From an uncultured Fulvivirga sp. (lineage in GTDB: Bacteria; Bacteroidota; Bacteroidia; Cytophagales; Cyclobacteriaceae), in assembly GCA_947500555.1 (NCBI GenBank), contig CANMSE010000002.1, forward strand, positions 868,001-932,000: a DNA stretch of 64,000 bases. The letters are read 5' to 3'. The position numbers and the translations under genes were made by a program. Positions 26,452 to 34,664 of this stretch are shown here, piece by piece (positions within the stretch are counted from its first letter, which is position 1; each line of letters begins with the position of its first letter). The notes below the pieces were generated by a model. The model worked only from the letters and a program-made list of their open reading frames with translations. It did not search any database and had not been told where the DNA came from.

Positions 26452-27333
26452 TCATTGTTGAAGTGAAACTAATATTTGTTCAGACCGGATTTTCCTTGAA
26501 TGCTTCAACACGGTGTCAATGACAAATTTGTCTCTAAGAATTCTTGTGTGCCCTAGCCCTTTAGTTGTAACCAAGCTTGCCTCGGGGTATTTACGTGTTA
26601 TAATAGTTGCATTTTCCATAGACACTTCACGATCATTCTCATCCTGAATAAGCAATAAGTCTACATTTTTTAAGCGACTGATATTGTAAGAAGCAGAATA
26701 GTGCTCAAATGGAAGACCGTAAGTCTCAATGATGTATCGCTCAAAGTAATTCAACATATTGGCCGAAGCCCCTATTTTTTTTCTGAACTCTTCCATTATA
26801 AATGAACCAATGGTGGGGCTACTTATCATTACTAATTTATTTACTGAACTTTCTATAACGGCATGCAACGAGGCAACACCTCCTAAAGAATGGCCAACAA
26901 TCATCTCAAAATTTCGATAGTTATTTTGTAGGCTTTGAATGATTCCTTTAAACTCCATCAAATGAGATTTTCCTCCTTCAGAATTACCGTGTCCTGTAGC
27001 ATCAAAAGCCACTACTTTAAAACCTGCGTTTACAAAAGCCGGAACAAATAATCTGAATTGGGTGGCTCTACCCATCCAGCCATGTACTAATAATATTGGT
27101 TTGCCTTCACCCCATTCATATACTTGAACCTTCTTCCCTTCAAATTCTATATTGTACTTATTGGCTTTATTAGCCATTTCAATTTCAGCCTTGGGAAACT
27201 GGTACTTAGCTGTTGAAAAGAAAATTCGCACAAACCAACGTTCAGCGATCCAAGGTGCTAATTTCTCCACTTTAGGGAATGCCCAGGCCACAAACCTAAG
27301 TGACAATGGGATTTTACTTTTTTTTATCGACAT
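26452..27333 (-). CDS. Alpha/beta hydrolase under TetR control
   Basis: 293 residues. Alpha/beta-hydrolase core: oxyanion-region HGWMG (84-88), nucleophile Ser149 in GHSLGG, acid Asp231 or Asp234 in QDENDREV, and His262 in GLGHTRIL, a complete catalytic triad. The first 60 residues (two amphipathic or weakly hydrophobic helices, LRFVAWAFPKVEKLAPWIAE) are an N-terminal extension seen in some Bacteroidota esterases. The substrate is not evident. The TetR gene lies directly upstream on the same strand, and a GACCnnnnGGTC palindrome sits 16 bases before the ATG, so expression is probably repressed by that TetR until a ligand appears. Confidence 0.88.
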   Translation of the reverse strand: MSIKKSKIPLSLRFVAWAFPKVEKLAPWIAERWFVRIFFSTAKYQFPKAEIEMANKANKYNIEFEGKKVQVYEWGEGKPILLVHGWMGRATQFRLFVPAFVNAGFKVVAFDATGHGNSEGGKSHLMEFKGIIQSLQNNYRNFEMIVGHSLGGVASLHAVIESSVNKLVMISSPTIGSFIMEEFRKKIGASANMLNYFERYIIETYGLPFEHYSASYNISRLKNVDLLLIQDENDREVSMENATIITRKYPEASLVTTKGLGHTRILRDKFVIDTVLKHSRKIRSEQILVSLQQ

Positions 27334-27349
27334 ATTTTTAAATATTTAA

Positions 27350-27361
27350 GACCGTTCGGTC
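27350..27361. promoter_or_regulatory. TetR-type operator upstream of the alpha/beta hydrolase
   Basis: GACCGTTCGGTC, with one more matching base on each side (AGACCG-TT-CGGTCT), is a palindrome between the tetR stop and the hydrolase ATG. It shares the GACCnnnnGGTC core with the site in front of tetR; the same core occurs in the NemR box of enterobacteria. Confidence 0.8.
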
Positions 27362-27395
27362 TGTTAATTATCAAAAAATTTTCTTTCTTCAGTTA

Positions 27396-28004
27396 CTAAT
27401 TCAGGGAATCAACTTTTACCAGTACTTTTTTGAAATAATCTTTTACGTATTCCGATGCATAATTGAGACATTCTCTATTCTCTTCAACCCGTGAAATAAT
27501 AATGGCTCCTTCTAAAGTGGAAACCATTAATGCAGCTATTTTTTTTATATCAATATCAGATCTTATTTCTCCGGCCTGGATGCCCTCATCAAGTTTTATC
27601 TCAACATACCTCTTTAAGCCTCTAATACCCGCTTTAGCTTTTTCCTTTAATGCCGGATGGGTATTCGTAGCATCCATAGCCGTATTGAAAATTGGACAGC
27701 CTCCACCTTTTACGATTGGTTCATCAATAAAAGAGACAAATGTATCTATTACGGCAATAATCTTTTCTGTAGGCGTATTTGCCTTATCCAGCACTTTCTT
27801 GAACCGGTCAATAACCCGGTGATAATTATAATTGAAGGCCTCTACAGCTATCTCATCTTTATTCTTGAAATGATTGTAAATACCTCCTTTTTGGAGACCC
27901 GTAGCCTGCATTATTTGATTCAATGAACAGGCATGATAACCATAGGTATTAAAAAGCTCAGCTGAGCATTGAATTATTCTATCTTTTGTATTGAGTTCAT
28001 TCAT
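27396..28004 (-). CDS. TetR/AcrR family transcriptional regulator
   Basis: 202 residues. N-terminal helix-turn-helix: TKDRIIQCSAELFNTYGYHACSLNQIM...GLQKGGIYNHFKNKDEI (about 5-49). The C-terminal ligand domain has the CPIFNTAMDATNTHP pattern found in the NemR/YxaF-like subgroup, with a conserved Cys (about residue 104) that could sense electrophiles, an idea taken from NemR. The gene is followed by the hydrolase, and its own start is preceded by an operator-like palindrome, so autoregulation plus control of the hydrolase is likely. Confidence 0.93.
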   Translation of the reverse strand: MNELNTKDRIIQCSAELFNTYGYHACSLNQIMQATGLQKGGIYNHFKNKDEIAVEAFNYNYHRVIDRFKKVLDKANTPTEKIIAVIDTFVSFIDEPIVKGGGCPIFNTAMDATNTHPALKEKAKAGIRGLKRYVEIKLDEGIQAGEIRSDIDIKKIAALMVSTLEGAIIISRVEENRECLNYASEYVKDYFKKVLVKVDSLN

Positions 28005-28012
28005 AACAATCC

Positions 28013-28024
28013 GACCAGTCGGTC
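28013..28024. promoter_or_regulatory. TetR-type operator upstream of tetR
   Basis: GACCAGTCGGTC, 8 bases before the TetR ATG, has the same GACC-N4-GGTC core as the site at 27350-27361. Two independent copies flanking the regulator and its neighbour argue for a real operator. Confidence 0.8.
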
Positions 28025-28051
28025 TCTAAGTTATAAAAGAAAAATGAATTC

Positions 28052-28813
28052 TCAAATTTGCCACTCAAATTGAACCGTATTGTAAGAAAAATTATTGGTA
28101 TCGTACGTTCTTTCACTGAAAAACACCTCATTGTCAGAGTCCACGGTAATTACTGTAGAGCACCTCGACCCATAGTTCTCACTCTTGATAAACATTGGCG
28201 ACAACATCTTTTCTTTCTCGTAGCCTACTCCTGTATTTGGCAGTTTTTCATCTGCTGCCTTAATGTCATTTCTTAGAATTTCAAATAATTCATCCGTTTC
28301 AAAAGAGATTCTAGATATAACCTCGCTCAACTGAGCCTTACCTTTTTCAACCTTTGGCCAGTTTGTATTCAATAAAGCATTACTCAAGCCATGAGTTCCA
28401 TTCTTTATTTCATGAACTCCATTTTGATAATTCCCATAATAATGGAGCTTATCAACTGTACCAGATATAAGATTAAATCCATTGTAATCCTCACCATTAG
28501 AAGCTATCTGTGACAGATACTTTTCAGACTCCAACCCGTTCTTCAGAAAATCAGAAACAAGATGACCGCGAGAAGGAGCATCTGTCTTAATGTTTGACAA
28601 ATCTCGATAGTTGGTAAGCATACTGATTCTTCCTGACTTGGTCATACCCATCCAGGTTCCACCAGCTTCCATATCCTTTCCCGCTATGATACTTCCGTCT
28701 TCCTCCCAAAAATGAGCTGATTTAGTAGGGCGTTGATAAAATTCATCACGATTTGCTGCTATTATAAGTTTATACTTAGGATGTATGTCTTTAGCAAATA
28801 AAATAAGGCACAT
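28052..28813 (-). CDS. NRDE family protein (TANGO2-like)
   Basis: 253 residues. Begins MCLILFAK and contains IIAANRDEFYQRP (about 17-29), which holds the NRDE motif that names the family. The Cys at position 2 could act as an N-terminal nucleophile after Met removal, as in Ntn hydrolases. The eukaryotic homologue TANGO2 has been linked to haem or lipid handling; the bacterial role is unknown. Cytosolic, monocistronic, between tetR and rnhB. Confidence 0.92.
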   Translation of the reverse strand: MCLILFAKDIHPKYKLIIAANRDEFYQRPTKSAHFWEEDGSIIAGKDMEAGGTWMGMTKSGRISMLTNYRDLSNIKTDAPSRGHLVSDFLKNGLESEKYLSQIASNGEDYNGFNLISGTVDKLHYYGNYQNGVHEIKNGTHGLSNALLNTNWPKVEKGKAQLSEVISRISFETDELFEILRNDIKAADEKLPNTGVGYEKEKMLSPMFIKSENYGSRCSTVITVDSDNEVFFSERTYDTNNFSYNTVQFEWQI

Positions 28814-28860
28814 AGCAGGTTAAGATTGATTTTCAAAGTCTAAAGAAACAAACATGAATT

Positions 28861-29460
28861 TTAGTTGAATAATTCTAATTGCTCGGGTAATTGCCTGAAA
28901 GTACGTCTATGAAAATGTGTTAGTCCAAAATTTCTTATCGCTTCCCGATGATGAATTGTTGGATAGCCTCTGTTTTGGTGCCATGCATATTCAGGATGAG
29001 AAAGACCAATTTCTTCCATATACTCATCTCTATATGTTTTAGCTAAAATTGATGCTGCAGCAATTGATAAAAATTTTCCATCACCCTTAATTATACATTC
29101 GAAAGGAATACCATTATGCGGCTTATATCTATTACCATCTATTAAAAGCAGTTCAGGTTGTCTACCCAATTTATCCACAGCTCTATTCATCGCCAGATAA
29201 GATGCATTCAAAATATTCACTTCATCTATTTCATTATTATCCACAAAAGAAACCGCCCAATGCAAAGCATCTCTTTCAATATCTCTCCTAATTTCTAATC
29301 TCCTTTTTTCTGATAGTTGCTTTGAGTCATTCAATAGCTTGTGTTTGTATTTGAATGGTAGAATGACGGCAGCAGCCACCACAGGACCTGCCAAACAGCC
29401 TCTCCCAGCCTCATCGCAACCTGCTTCAATCTTATCTTTTGTAAACGAAGATTTTAACAT
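28861..29460 (-). CDS. rnhB: Ribonuclease HII
   Basis: 199 residues, normal for bacterial RNase HII, which nicks RNA-DNA hybrids and removes single ribonucleotides from DNA. Catalytic acids: Asp16 and Glu17 in GCDEAGRGCLAGPV, Asp108 in LLIDGN and Asp145 in KTYRDEYM; KGDGKFLSIAAASILAK is the other hallmark. A -7 box stands only 4 bases before its ATG, mirrored by that of the divergent NUDIX gene, so both mRNAs may be leaderless. Confidence 0.96.
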   Translation of the reverse strand: MLKSSFTKDKIEAGCDEAGRGCLAGPVVAAAVILPFKYKHKLLNDSKQLSEKRRLEIRRDIERDALHWAVSFVDNNEIDEVNILNASYLAMNRAVDKLGRQPELLLIDGNRYKPHNGIPFECIIKGDGKFLSIAAASILAKTYRDEYMEEIGLSHPEYAWHQNRGYPTIHHREAIRNFGLTHFHRRTFRQLPEQLELFN

Positions 29461-29464
29461 CTGA

Positions 29465-29472
29465 CAAATGTA
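29465..29472 (-). promoter_or_regulatory. Candidate -7 element of rnhB, 4 bases before the ATG
   Basis: Minus-strand TACATTTG matches TAnnTTTG; bases TCAG separate it from the start codon. Predicts a leaderless transcript. Confidence 0.5.
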
Positions 29473-29503
29473 AATGGGATTGATTTGAGATCAAAAGTTA
29501 TGA

Positions 29504-29511
29504 TAGATTTG
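29504..29511 (+). promoter_or_regulatory. Candidate promoter of the NUDIX gene, 4 bases before the ATG
   Basis: TAGATTTG matches TAnnTTTG, with a -33-like TTTG at 29484-29487 (16-base spacer, slightly short). Only CAAT separates it from the ATG at 29516. Confidence 0.55.
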
Positions 29512-29515
29512 CAAT

Positions 29516-30061
29516 ATGGAGAATGAAAATAAGCCTTGGCAATCCACTGCATCAGAAACAAAATATGACAATCCCTGGATTGAAGTAATTGAGCATCAGG
29601 TGATAAACCCTGGTGGCGGTAAGGGCATCTATGGTAAGGTTCATTTCAAGAATCAAGCTGTTGGAATTATTGCGATTGATGAATATAGAAATACCTGGCT
29701 TGTTGGTCAGCATCGTTTTACACTAGATCAATTCTCATGGGAGATCCCTGAAGGTGGAGCACCGCTCGATGAAGACATTCTTATTGCTGCTAAAAGAGAA
29801 CTGAAAGAAGAAACAGGGCTTGAAGCTGAGTCGTGGGAAATGATAATGACAATGCATACGTCTAATTCAGTTACTGATGAAGTGGCTTATATTTTTTTAG
29901 CTAAAGATCTTACTCAAGGCAGTTCCCAATTAGAAGAAACTGAATCTGATCTAGAAGTAAAAAAAATCCCTTTCAAGGAAGTTGTAAATATGGTCATGAA
30001 TGGTCAAATAACCGATAGCATGAGTGTAGCAGGAATACTAAAAGCAGACCGTTTGTTATGA
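29516..30061 (+). CDS. NUDIX hydrolase (ADP-ribose pyrophosphatase-like)
   Basis: 181 residues. A complete Nudix box: GGAPLDED followed by AAKRELKEETGL fits GX5EX7REUXEEXGU (about residues 81-103). The preceding WLVGQHRFTLDQFSWEIPEGG is typical of ADP-sugar pyrophosphatases, which cleave ADP-ribose and relatives to AMP and a sugar phosphate. Cytosolic. Its stop overlaps the start of the MATE gene (ATGA), indicating coupled translation. Confidence 0.93.
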   Translation: MENENKPWQSTASETKYDNPWIEVIEHQVINPGGGKGIYGKVHFKNQAVGIIAIDEYRNTWLVGQHRFTLDQFSWEIPEGGAPLDEDILIAAKRELKEETGLEAESWEMIMTMHTSNSVTDEVAYIFLAKDLTQGSSQLEETESDLEVKKIPFKEVVNMVMNGQITDSMSVAGILKADRLL

Positions 30062-31401
30062 GCAAGCAAAATTACCGCGAGCATTTTAATAGGAATTTTC
30101 ACTTAGCATATCCGGTAATGCTAAGTCAATTAGGGCATATGCTCGTTAGTGTTGCGGACAGTGTTATGGTAGGTCAATTGGGTGCTACTCCTCTTGCAGG
30201 AGCTTCATTGGGGAATGTGATCTTTCATATATTACTTCTTTTTGGGATCGGAGTTAGTTATGCCATAACACCTTTGGTAGCTACTGCCGATGGAGAAAAC
30301 GACTCAGCAAAATCTATTGATTATTTAAAACATGCTATAGCCATTAATCTCATCACTGGCATTGCTCTTCTTACCATAGTACTATTTTTAGCTCCTCTGT
30401 TGAAGGTAATGAACCAACCGTCTGATGTTGTTGATTTGGCTATACCCTATCTTAATACTATCACTTTCTCGCTAATCCCATTAATGATCTTTCAAACATT
30501 CAGACAGTTTACTGAAGGTATGTCTGATACTAAGATGGCGATGGTCATTGTAATAATATCGAACTTGGTCAATGTAATCCTGAACTATATATTAATTTAT
30601 GGAAAGCTCGGTTTCGATGCCTACGGATTACTCGGAGCCGGTTATGCTTCATTTATTGCAAGAGTAATTCTTGCCATATGGATGGCTTACTACGTTTATT
30701 CTGATAAGAGATATGCCGTGTTTAGAAAGGGCTTCAGTTTTGGAAATTACAATAAAATGATTTTTAAGAAAATGTTGGGATTAGGTTTACCTGCAGGGTT
30801 TCAATTTATATTTGAAGTTGGTGCATTTGGTTGTGCCGTTATTATGATTGGTTGGATTAGTACTGAGGCTTTGGCCGCTCACCAAATTGCTATAAATCTT
30901 GCCGCTATCAGTTATATGATGGCATCGGGCCTTTCTTCAGCTGCAGCAGTAAGGGTGGGTAATCAATTAGGAAGAAAAGATATACATACCCTTCGTACGG
31001 CCGGGTTCACACTTTACGGGATGGTAATCATTTTTATGAGTGTTTGTGCTACCGTATTTATTCTTGGGCGATATTTTCTCCCTTCTCTTTACATCGATAA
31101 TGTGGCCGTAGTTGAAATAGCTTCTTCCTTGCTTATTATCGCAGGTTTTTTTCAAATATCAGATGGTATTCAAGTATTGAGTCTGGGAGCTTTAAGAGGA
31201 CTAACAGATGTTAAAGTTCCTACCATTATGACATTTATTGCCTATTGGGTATTGGCACTACCTATCGGGTATATATTCGCCTTTAAGTTAGGTATGGGGG
31301 TTGAAGGTATATGGTATGGCCTTCTCATTGGTCTCTCTATCGTGGCTATTACTCTTTTCTGGCGATTTAATCATCTGACTAATAAGATGTTTGATGCCTA
31401 A
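30058..31401 (+). CDS. MATE family efflux transporter
   Basis: 447 residues with 12 membrane segments in two six-helix halves. Family landmarks are PVMLSQLGHMLVSVADSVMVGQLG (about 18-41, helix 1-2) and the second-half PAGFQFIFEVGAFGCAVIMIGWI with AAHQIAINLAA. MATE pumps use Na+ or H+ gradients to export cationic drugs or metabolites; NorM-type is the best guess. Coupled to the NUDIX gene by a 4-base overlap. Confidence 0.94.
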   Translation: MSKQNYREHFNRNFHLAYPVMLSQLGHMLVSVADSVMVGQLGATPLAGASLGNVIFHILLLFGIGVSYAITPLVATADGENDSAKSIDYLKHAIAINLITGIALLTIVLFLAPLLKVMNQPSDVVDLAIPYLNTITFSLIPLMIFQTFRQFTEGMSDTKMAMVIVIISNLVNVILNYILIYGKLGFDAYGLLGAGYASFIARVILAIWMAYYVYSDKRYAVFRKGFSFGNYNKMIFKKMLGLGLPAGFQFIFEVGAFGCAVIMIGWISTEALAAHQIAINLAAISYMMASGLSSAAAVRVGNQLGRKDIHTLRTAGFTLYGMVIIFMSVCATVFILGRYFLPSLYIDNVAVVEIASSLLIIAGFFQISDGIQVLSLGALRGLTDVKVPTIMTFIAYWVLALPIGYIFAFKLGMGVEGIWYGLLIGLSIVAITLFWRFNHLTNKMFDA

Positions 31402-31427
31402 CAACTGTCAGTATAAATATTAAGTCC

Positions 31428-31435
31428 TACCTTTG
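31428..31435 (+). promoter_or_regulatory. Candidate -7 element of the sigma-factor gene
   Basis: TACCTTTG matches TAnnTTTG and ends 8 bases before the ATG at 31444, so the leader is at most a few bases. Confidence 0.5.
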
Positions 31436-31443
31436 TCGTTCAG

Positions 31444-32049
31444 ATGAATCAAAGTCAAACCATAGCACTTTATCAGCCGGTACTGCAAAGTATTGCACAA
31501 CGTATTTTAGGCTCCGTTGCGGATGCAGAAGATATCGTACAGGATACTCTGTTGAAATGGTTGACGATAGATACAACTAAAGTTCAAAATACAAAGGCCT
31601 ATTTGATTAAGGCGGTAACCAATAATTGTATAAATCATCTCAATGCAATTAAAAGAAAGAAAGACGAATGCCTGGAATCAATCAAACCACAAGAGTTGAT
31701 TGATAAGTATAAAGAGCTAGAACTTTTCAATTTTGATTTTGAAAATGAAGTTTCTTCGGCATTGAACGTCATTCACAAAAAACTTGAACCTTTAGAAAAA
31801 GGAATTTTTGTGCTACGTGAGTTTTTTGATTTTGATTACGATGATCTTCAAGAAGTCTTCAATAAAAAGAAAGATAACTGCCGGCAGTTGTTTAGTCGAG
31901 CTAAATCAAAACTGAATCAAGAAACCTCGAAAATTAAATCAGATATTTCTAATTCTAATTTCTTCGAATCATTCAAAAATTCCTGTCATCAGGATGATCC
32001 TAAAGAATTGATTAAGCATTTTAATAGCGAGCTTAAAAAAAATAATTAA
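31444..32049 (+). CDS. ECF-like RNA polymerase sigma factor
   Basis: 201 residues. Region 2: LQSIAQRILGSVADAEDIVQDTLLKWL (about 14-40) followed by NTKAYLIKAVTNNCIN. Region 4 is around LEPLEKGIFVLREFFDFDYDDLQEVFNKKKDNCRQLFSRAKSKL (about 114-157), with the usual helix-turn-helix. The tail resembles the start of the SnoaL-like extension of SigJ/ECF41-type factors but is too short for that domain. No anti-sigma gene is adjacent, so control may be by the C-terminal tail or at transcription. The regulon is unknown; the desaturase gene follows 85 bases later. Confidence 0.9.
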   Translation: MNQSQTIALYQPVLQSIAQRILGSVADAEDIVQDTLLKWLTIDTTKVQNTKAYLIKAVTNNCINHLNAIKRKKDECLESIKPQELIDKYKELELFNFDFENEVSSALNVIHKKLEPLEKGIFVLREFFDFDYDDLQEVFNKKKDNCRQLFSRAKSKLNQETSKIKSDISNSNFFESFKNSCHQDDPKELIKHFNSELKKNN

Positions 32050-32091
32050 ACTTTTTTGTCACAACCGAGCAGATTGGTTGTTATAACTAAT

Positions 32092-32112
32092 AGGTGAGCA
32101 TAAATCTCACCT
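32092..32112 (+). promoter_or_regulatory. Hairpin in the desaturase leader
   Basis: AGGTGAG (32092-32098) pairs with CTCACCT (32106-32112) around a 7-base loop, 22 bases before the desaturase ATG. No T-run follows, so it is not a plain terminator. It could be an operator palindrome, an RNA hairpin, or the weak end of the sigma-factor transcript. Confidence 0.5.
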
Positions 32113-32134
32113 GTAAAACATTATTACTATTTAA

Positions 32135-32905
32135 ATGGCAGTTATACTTACATTTTTTATAGCGCACTGGTACTTGTCGCTATTCTTTCAGACCTTCTTC
32201 CTACATCGTTATGCATCTCATAAAGCATTTACTATGAGCAAAACGTGGGAAAAAATATTCTTTGTACTAACCTGGTTTTTCCAAGGCTCTAATTATTTAA
32301 GTGCTTATGGTTATGGGATTATGCATAGAATGCACCACGCTTATGCAGATACTCCAAATGATCCACACTCTCCTAAGTATGACGAAAGTCTATTTAAAAT
32401 GATGTGGAAAACAAAAACCATTTACTCAGCTATTACAAGTAAACAAATGACTGTTGATGAGCGCTTTTCTTCAGGTGCACCAGAATGGACATCTTTCGAC
32501 ACATTTGCTCGTTCATGGGTATCAAGATTGTTATGGGGAGCAGTTTATGTTGCAATCTACTGGCAGTTTGCTACAGTTTGGTGGCTATGGTTGTTACTTC
32601 CTTTACAGTTCTTAATGTCTCCTATTCACGGTGCTATCATCAATTGGTTTGCACATAAGTATGGCTACAGAAATTTTGATGTAGGTGACACTTCAAGGAA
32701 TTTTCTTCCTTTTGACTTTTTGATGATGGGCGAGAGTTATCATAATAACCACCATAAACACGGCAATAGAGCCAATTTTGGAGGATTTAGATGGCATGAG
32801 ATTGATCCCACTTACCTGGTAATCAAAGTACTGGATAAGATTGGAATCATTAAGCTTGTAGATAATAAAGAAGTTCAGTTAGCAGAAGTAAAAGAGGCCG
32901 CGTGA
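32135..32905 (+). CDS. Acyl-CoA/fatty acid desaturase
   Basis: 256 residues. Three histidine boxes for the di-iron centre: HRYASH (24-29), HRMHH (64-68) and HNNHH (203-207), spaced as in stearoyl-CoA delta-9 desaturases. Hydrophobic hairpins at 1-22, 42-60, 133-165. It inserts a double bond into saturated acyl chains, adjusting membrane fluidity. Shorter than eukaryotic desaturases and without a fused cytochrome b5; the electron donor is not shown. Preceded by a hairpin and followed by a strong terminator, so it is monocistronic. Confidence 0.94.
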   Translation: MAVILTFFIAHWYLSLFFQTFFLHRYASHKAFTMSKTWEKIFFVLTWFFQGSNYLSAYGYGIMHRMHHAYADTPNDPHSPKYDESLFKMMWKTKTIYSAITSKQMTVDERFSSGAPEWTSFDTFARSWVSRLLWGAVYVAIYWQFATVWWLWLLLPLQFLMSPIHGAIINWFAHKYGYRNFDVGDTSRNFLPFDFLMMGESYHNNHHKHGNRANFGGFRWHEIDPTYLVIKVLDKIGIIKLVDNKEVQLAEVKEAA

Positions 32906-32943
32906 CAACTTTGTCGAACGGCTGACTTTTTAGTTATTACTTC

Positions 32944-32974
32944 AAAGCCTCACAACTATTTGTGGGGCTTTTTG
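32944..32974 (+). terminator. Intrinsic terminator after the desaturase gene
   Basis: AAAGCCTCACAA (32944-32955) pairs with TTGTGGGGCTTT (32960-32971) with one G-U pair and a 4-base loop, followed by a T-rich tail. It ends 12 bases before the next gene's ATG. Confidence 0.88.
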
Positions 32975-32985
32975 GTTTTTGAATT

Positions 32986-33603
32986 ATGGAAGATAAAATA
33001 CAAAAAGAAAGTGTTATAAATGAGTTGCTTTGGGAACACGCACTTACTTACAAAGAATATCGTGAGCTGATAACCAGACTATTAGCCGTACAAAAAACTA
33101 CTGGAGATAATCATTCAGAAAAAATGCTGGAGTATACTGAACTCAACGTCCAGCGAATGAACAAGTGGGATAAAATCACAAAAATCACACCTGAACTGGA
33201 GTCAGCCATTAAAAAAATTCATTCTAAACAAAAATGGTTAGTAATTACTGAAGCTTGGTGCGGTGATGCAGCTCAGAATATTCCTATACTTAACAAGATC
33301 ACAGAACTCAATGACCTAATCGACCTCCGGCTGATTCTTCGAGATGAGAATCTGGATGTGATGGATGCCTATCTTACTGATGGCGGCAGATCAATTCCCA
33401 AACTAGTGATCATGGATAATGACTTAAATGAATTGGGACAATGGGGACCAAGACCCAAACCTGTTCAAGATATTTTAAGAGAAATGAAGTCTGGAAAATT
33501 AACCTATGATGAATTCGCAATTCAAGCACATACCTGGTATGGAAAAGATCGTACAAGTACTCTACAAAGGGAGATGCTAGATTTACTTCAGAGACTACAA
33601 TAA
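32986..33603 (+). CDS. Thioredoxin-family protein with a single active-site Cys
   Basis: 205 residues, cytosolic. The C-terminal half has a thioredoxin fold: WLVITEAWCGDAAQNIP (about 84-100) replaces the usual WCxxC by WCGDAA, so only Cys92 remains, then a cis-Pro region RSIPKLVIMD. The first 70 residues are a helical extension (LLWEHALTYKEYRELITRLL). Single-Cys relatives of this kind are widespread in Bacteroidota and annotated 'thioredoxin family'; dithiol oxidoreductase activity is unlikely, and monothiol or binding roles are possible. Confidence 0.87.
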   Translation: MEDKIQKESVINELLWEHALTYKEYRELITRLLAVQKTTGDNHSEKMLEYTELNVQRMNKWDKITKITPELESAIKKIHSKQKWLVITEAWCGDAAQNIPILNKITELNDLIDLRLILRDENLDVMDAYLTDGGRSIPKLVIMDNDLNELGQWGPRPKPVQDILREMKSGKLTYDEFAIQAHTWYGKDRTSTLQREMLDLLQRLQ

Positions 33604-33611
33604 TTTAGATC

Positions 33612-33968
33612 TTAAGCAAAATTCTTTTTATAATAAATAAAAGAAACTGTCCAAACTACCAGAGCCATGATCGCTCCGTTATGTTCTCCGTCTGAAACAG
33701 ATAAATGAGCGACAAGAGCGAGAATAAAATCATATAAAAATCCTGCATAGGCAAAGTATGTCAGTGTAGTCGATAATCTGGTCCAAATAGCTATTAGACC
33801 CAATAACTTGGCGATAGCTAAAGGATAAACCAGGTAAGACGGATAACTCAAAAATTCGAAAAATGAAGCTATCTGATCATGTTTAGTGAAGTACATAAAT
33901 ACAGACATAAGCATTAATGCTGACATCAATCCGGTAGCCACATAAAATATTACTTTATCTCTTTTCAC
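33612..33968 (-). CDS. DoxX-like membrane protein
   Basis: 118 residues with four hydrophobic helices, matching the DoxX-like family (PLAIAKLLGLIAIW and FAYAGFLYDFILALVAH are typical). Role unknown; members are linked to oxidative-stress or quinone-related membrane functions in a few bacteria. The start codon is GTG at 33968; there is no ATG near the family-like N-terminus KRDKVIFYVATG. Convergent with the thioredoxin-family gene, 8 bases away. Confidence 0.85.
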   Translation of the reverse strand: MKRDKVIFYVATGLMSALMLMSVFMYFTKHDQIASFFEFLSYPSYLVYPLAIAKLLGLIAIWTRLSTTLTYFAYAGFLYDFILALVAHLSVSDGEHNGAIMALVVWTVSFIYYKKNFA

Positions 33969-34099
33969 CTTGTTTGGATTTAGTTTTTAGGACTTATTGC
34001 CCATTTTAATACGACCATTTAATTTACAGAAAAGTTTCCTTGAATTATTGTCATAGAGAATACATCATGCTTTATTTGAATATTTCATTATCTTGAAGA

Positions 34100-34657
34100 A
34101 TGGAAAATCATCCTGGAAGGACTGTAGACTATTCGAAAACCACAATTACGGAATTAATGATTCCTTCATACGCCAATTTTGGTGGTAAAATTCATGGAGG
34201 CATCTTATTATCGCTCATTGACAAAGTTGCCTATGCGTGTGCGAGTAAGCATGCAGGTAATTATTGTGTAACAGTATCAGTTGATGGAGTAGAGTTCTTA
34301 CAACCGGTTGAAGTCGGAGATTTGGTTTCGCTTCACGCCTCAGTAAACTTTGTTGGTAATACCTCTTTGGTTATTGGAATAAAGGTAATAGCAGAAAATG
34401 TCAAAAGAGGTAGTGTAAAGCATACCAATACCTCCTACGTTACAATGGTTGCTAAAGGTGATGATGATAAATTGGCTACTGTACCGCCTCTAATTCTTGA
34501 TAAGACTGTAGAAGTGAGAAGGTTTTATGAAGCAATGACCAGAAAAGAACTTAACAAGTCTTTCAATAAAAGAATGGATGAAACAAAAATGAATCTAGAT
34601 GTAGATGAGGCAATTAAACTATTAGGCAGTCAACGCTGTAAAATTGATCTGGATTAA
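34100..34657 (+). CDS. Acyl-CoA thioesterase (hotdog, YciA/BFIT type)
   Basis: 185 residues. N-terminal hotdog domain: ELMIPSYANFGGKIHGGILLSLIDKVAYACASKHAG (about 15-50) contains the conserved Asn-Gly-His-Gly-Gly-containing loop and catalytic-helix Asp of acyl-CoA thioesterases; VSVDGVEFLQPVEVGDLV follows. A C-terminal helical tail (about 140-185) is extra. It hydrolyses acyl-CoA to free acid and CoA in the cytosol. It lies 7 bases upstream of the M24 peptidase gene, likely one transcript. Confidence 0.92.
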   Translation: MENHPGRTVDYSKTTITELMIPSYANFGGKIHGGILLSLIDKVAYACASKHAGNYCVTVSVDGVEFLQPVEVGDLVSLHASVNFVGNTSLVIGIKVIAENVKRGSVKHTNTSYVTMVAKGDDDKLATVPPLILDKTVEVRRFYEAMTRKELNKSFNKRMDETKMNLDVDEAIKLLGSQRCKIDLD

Positions 34658-34664
34658 TTAAAGC

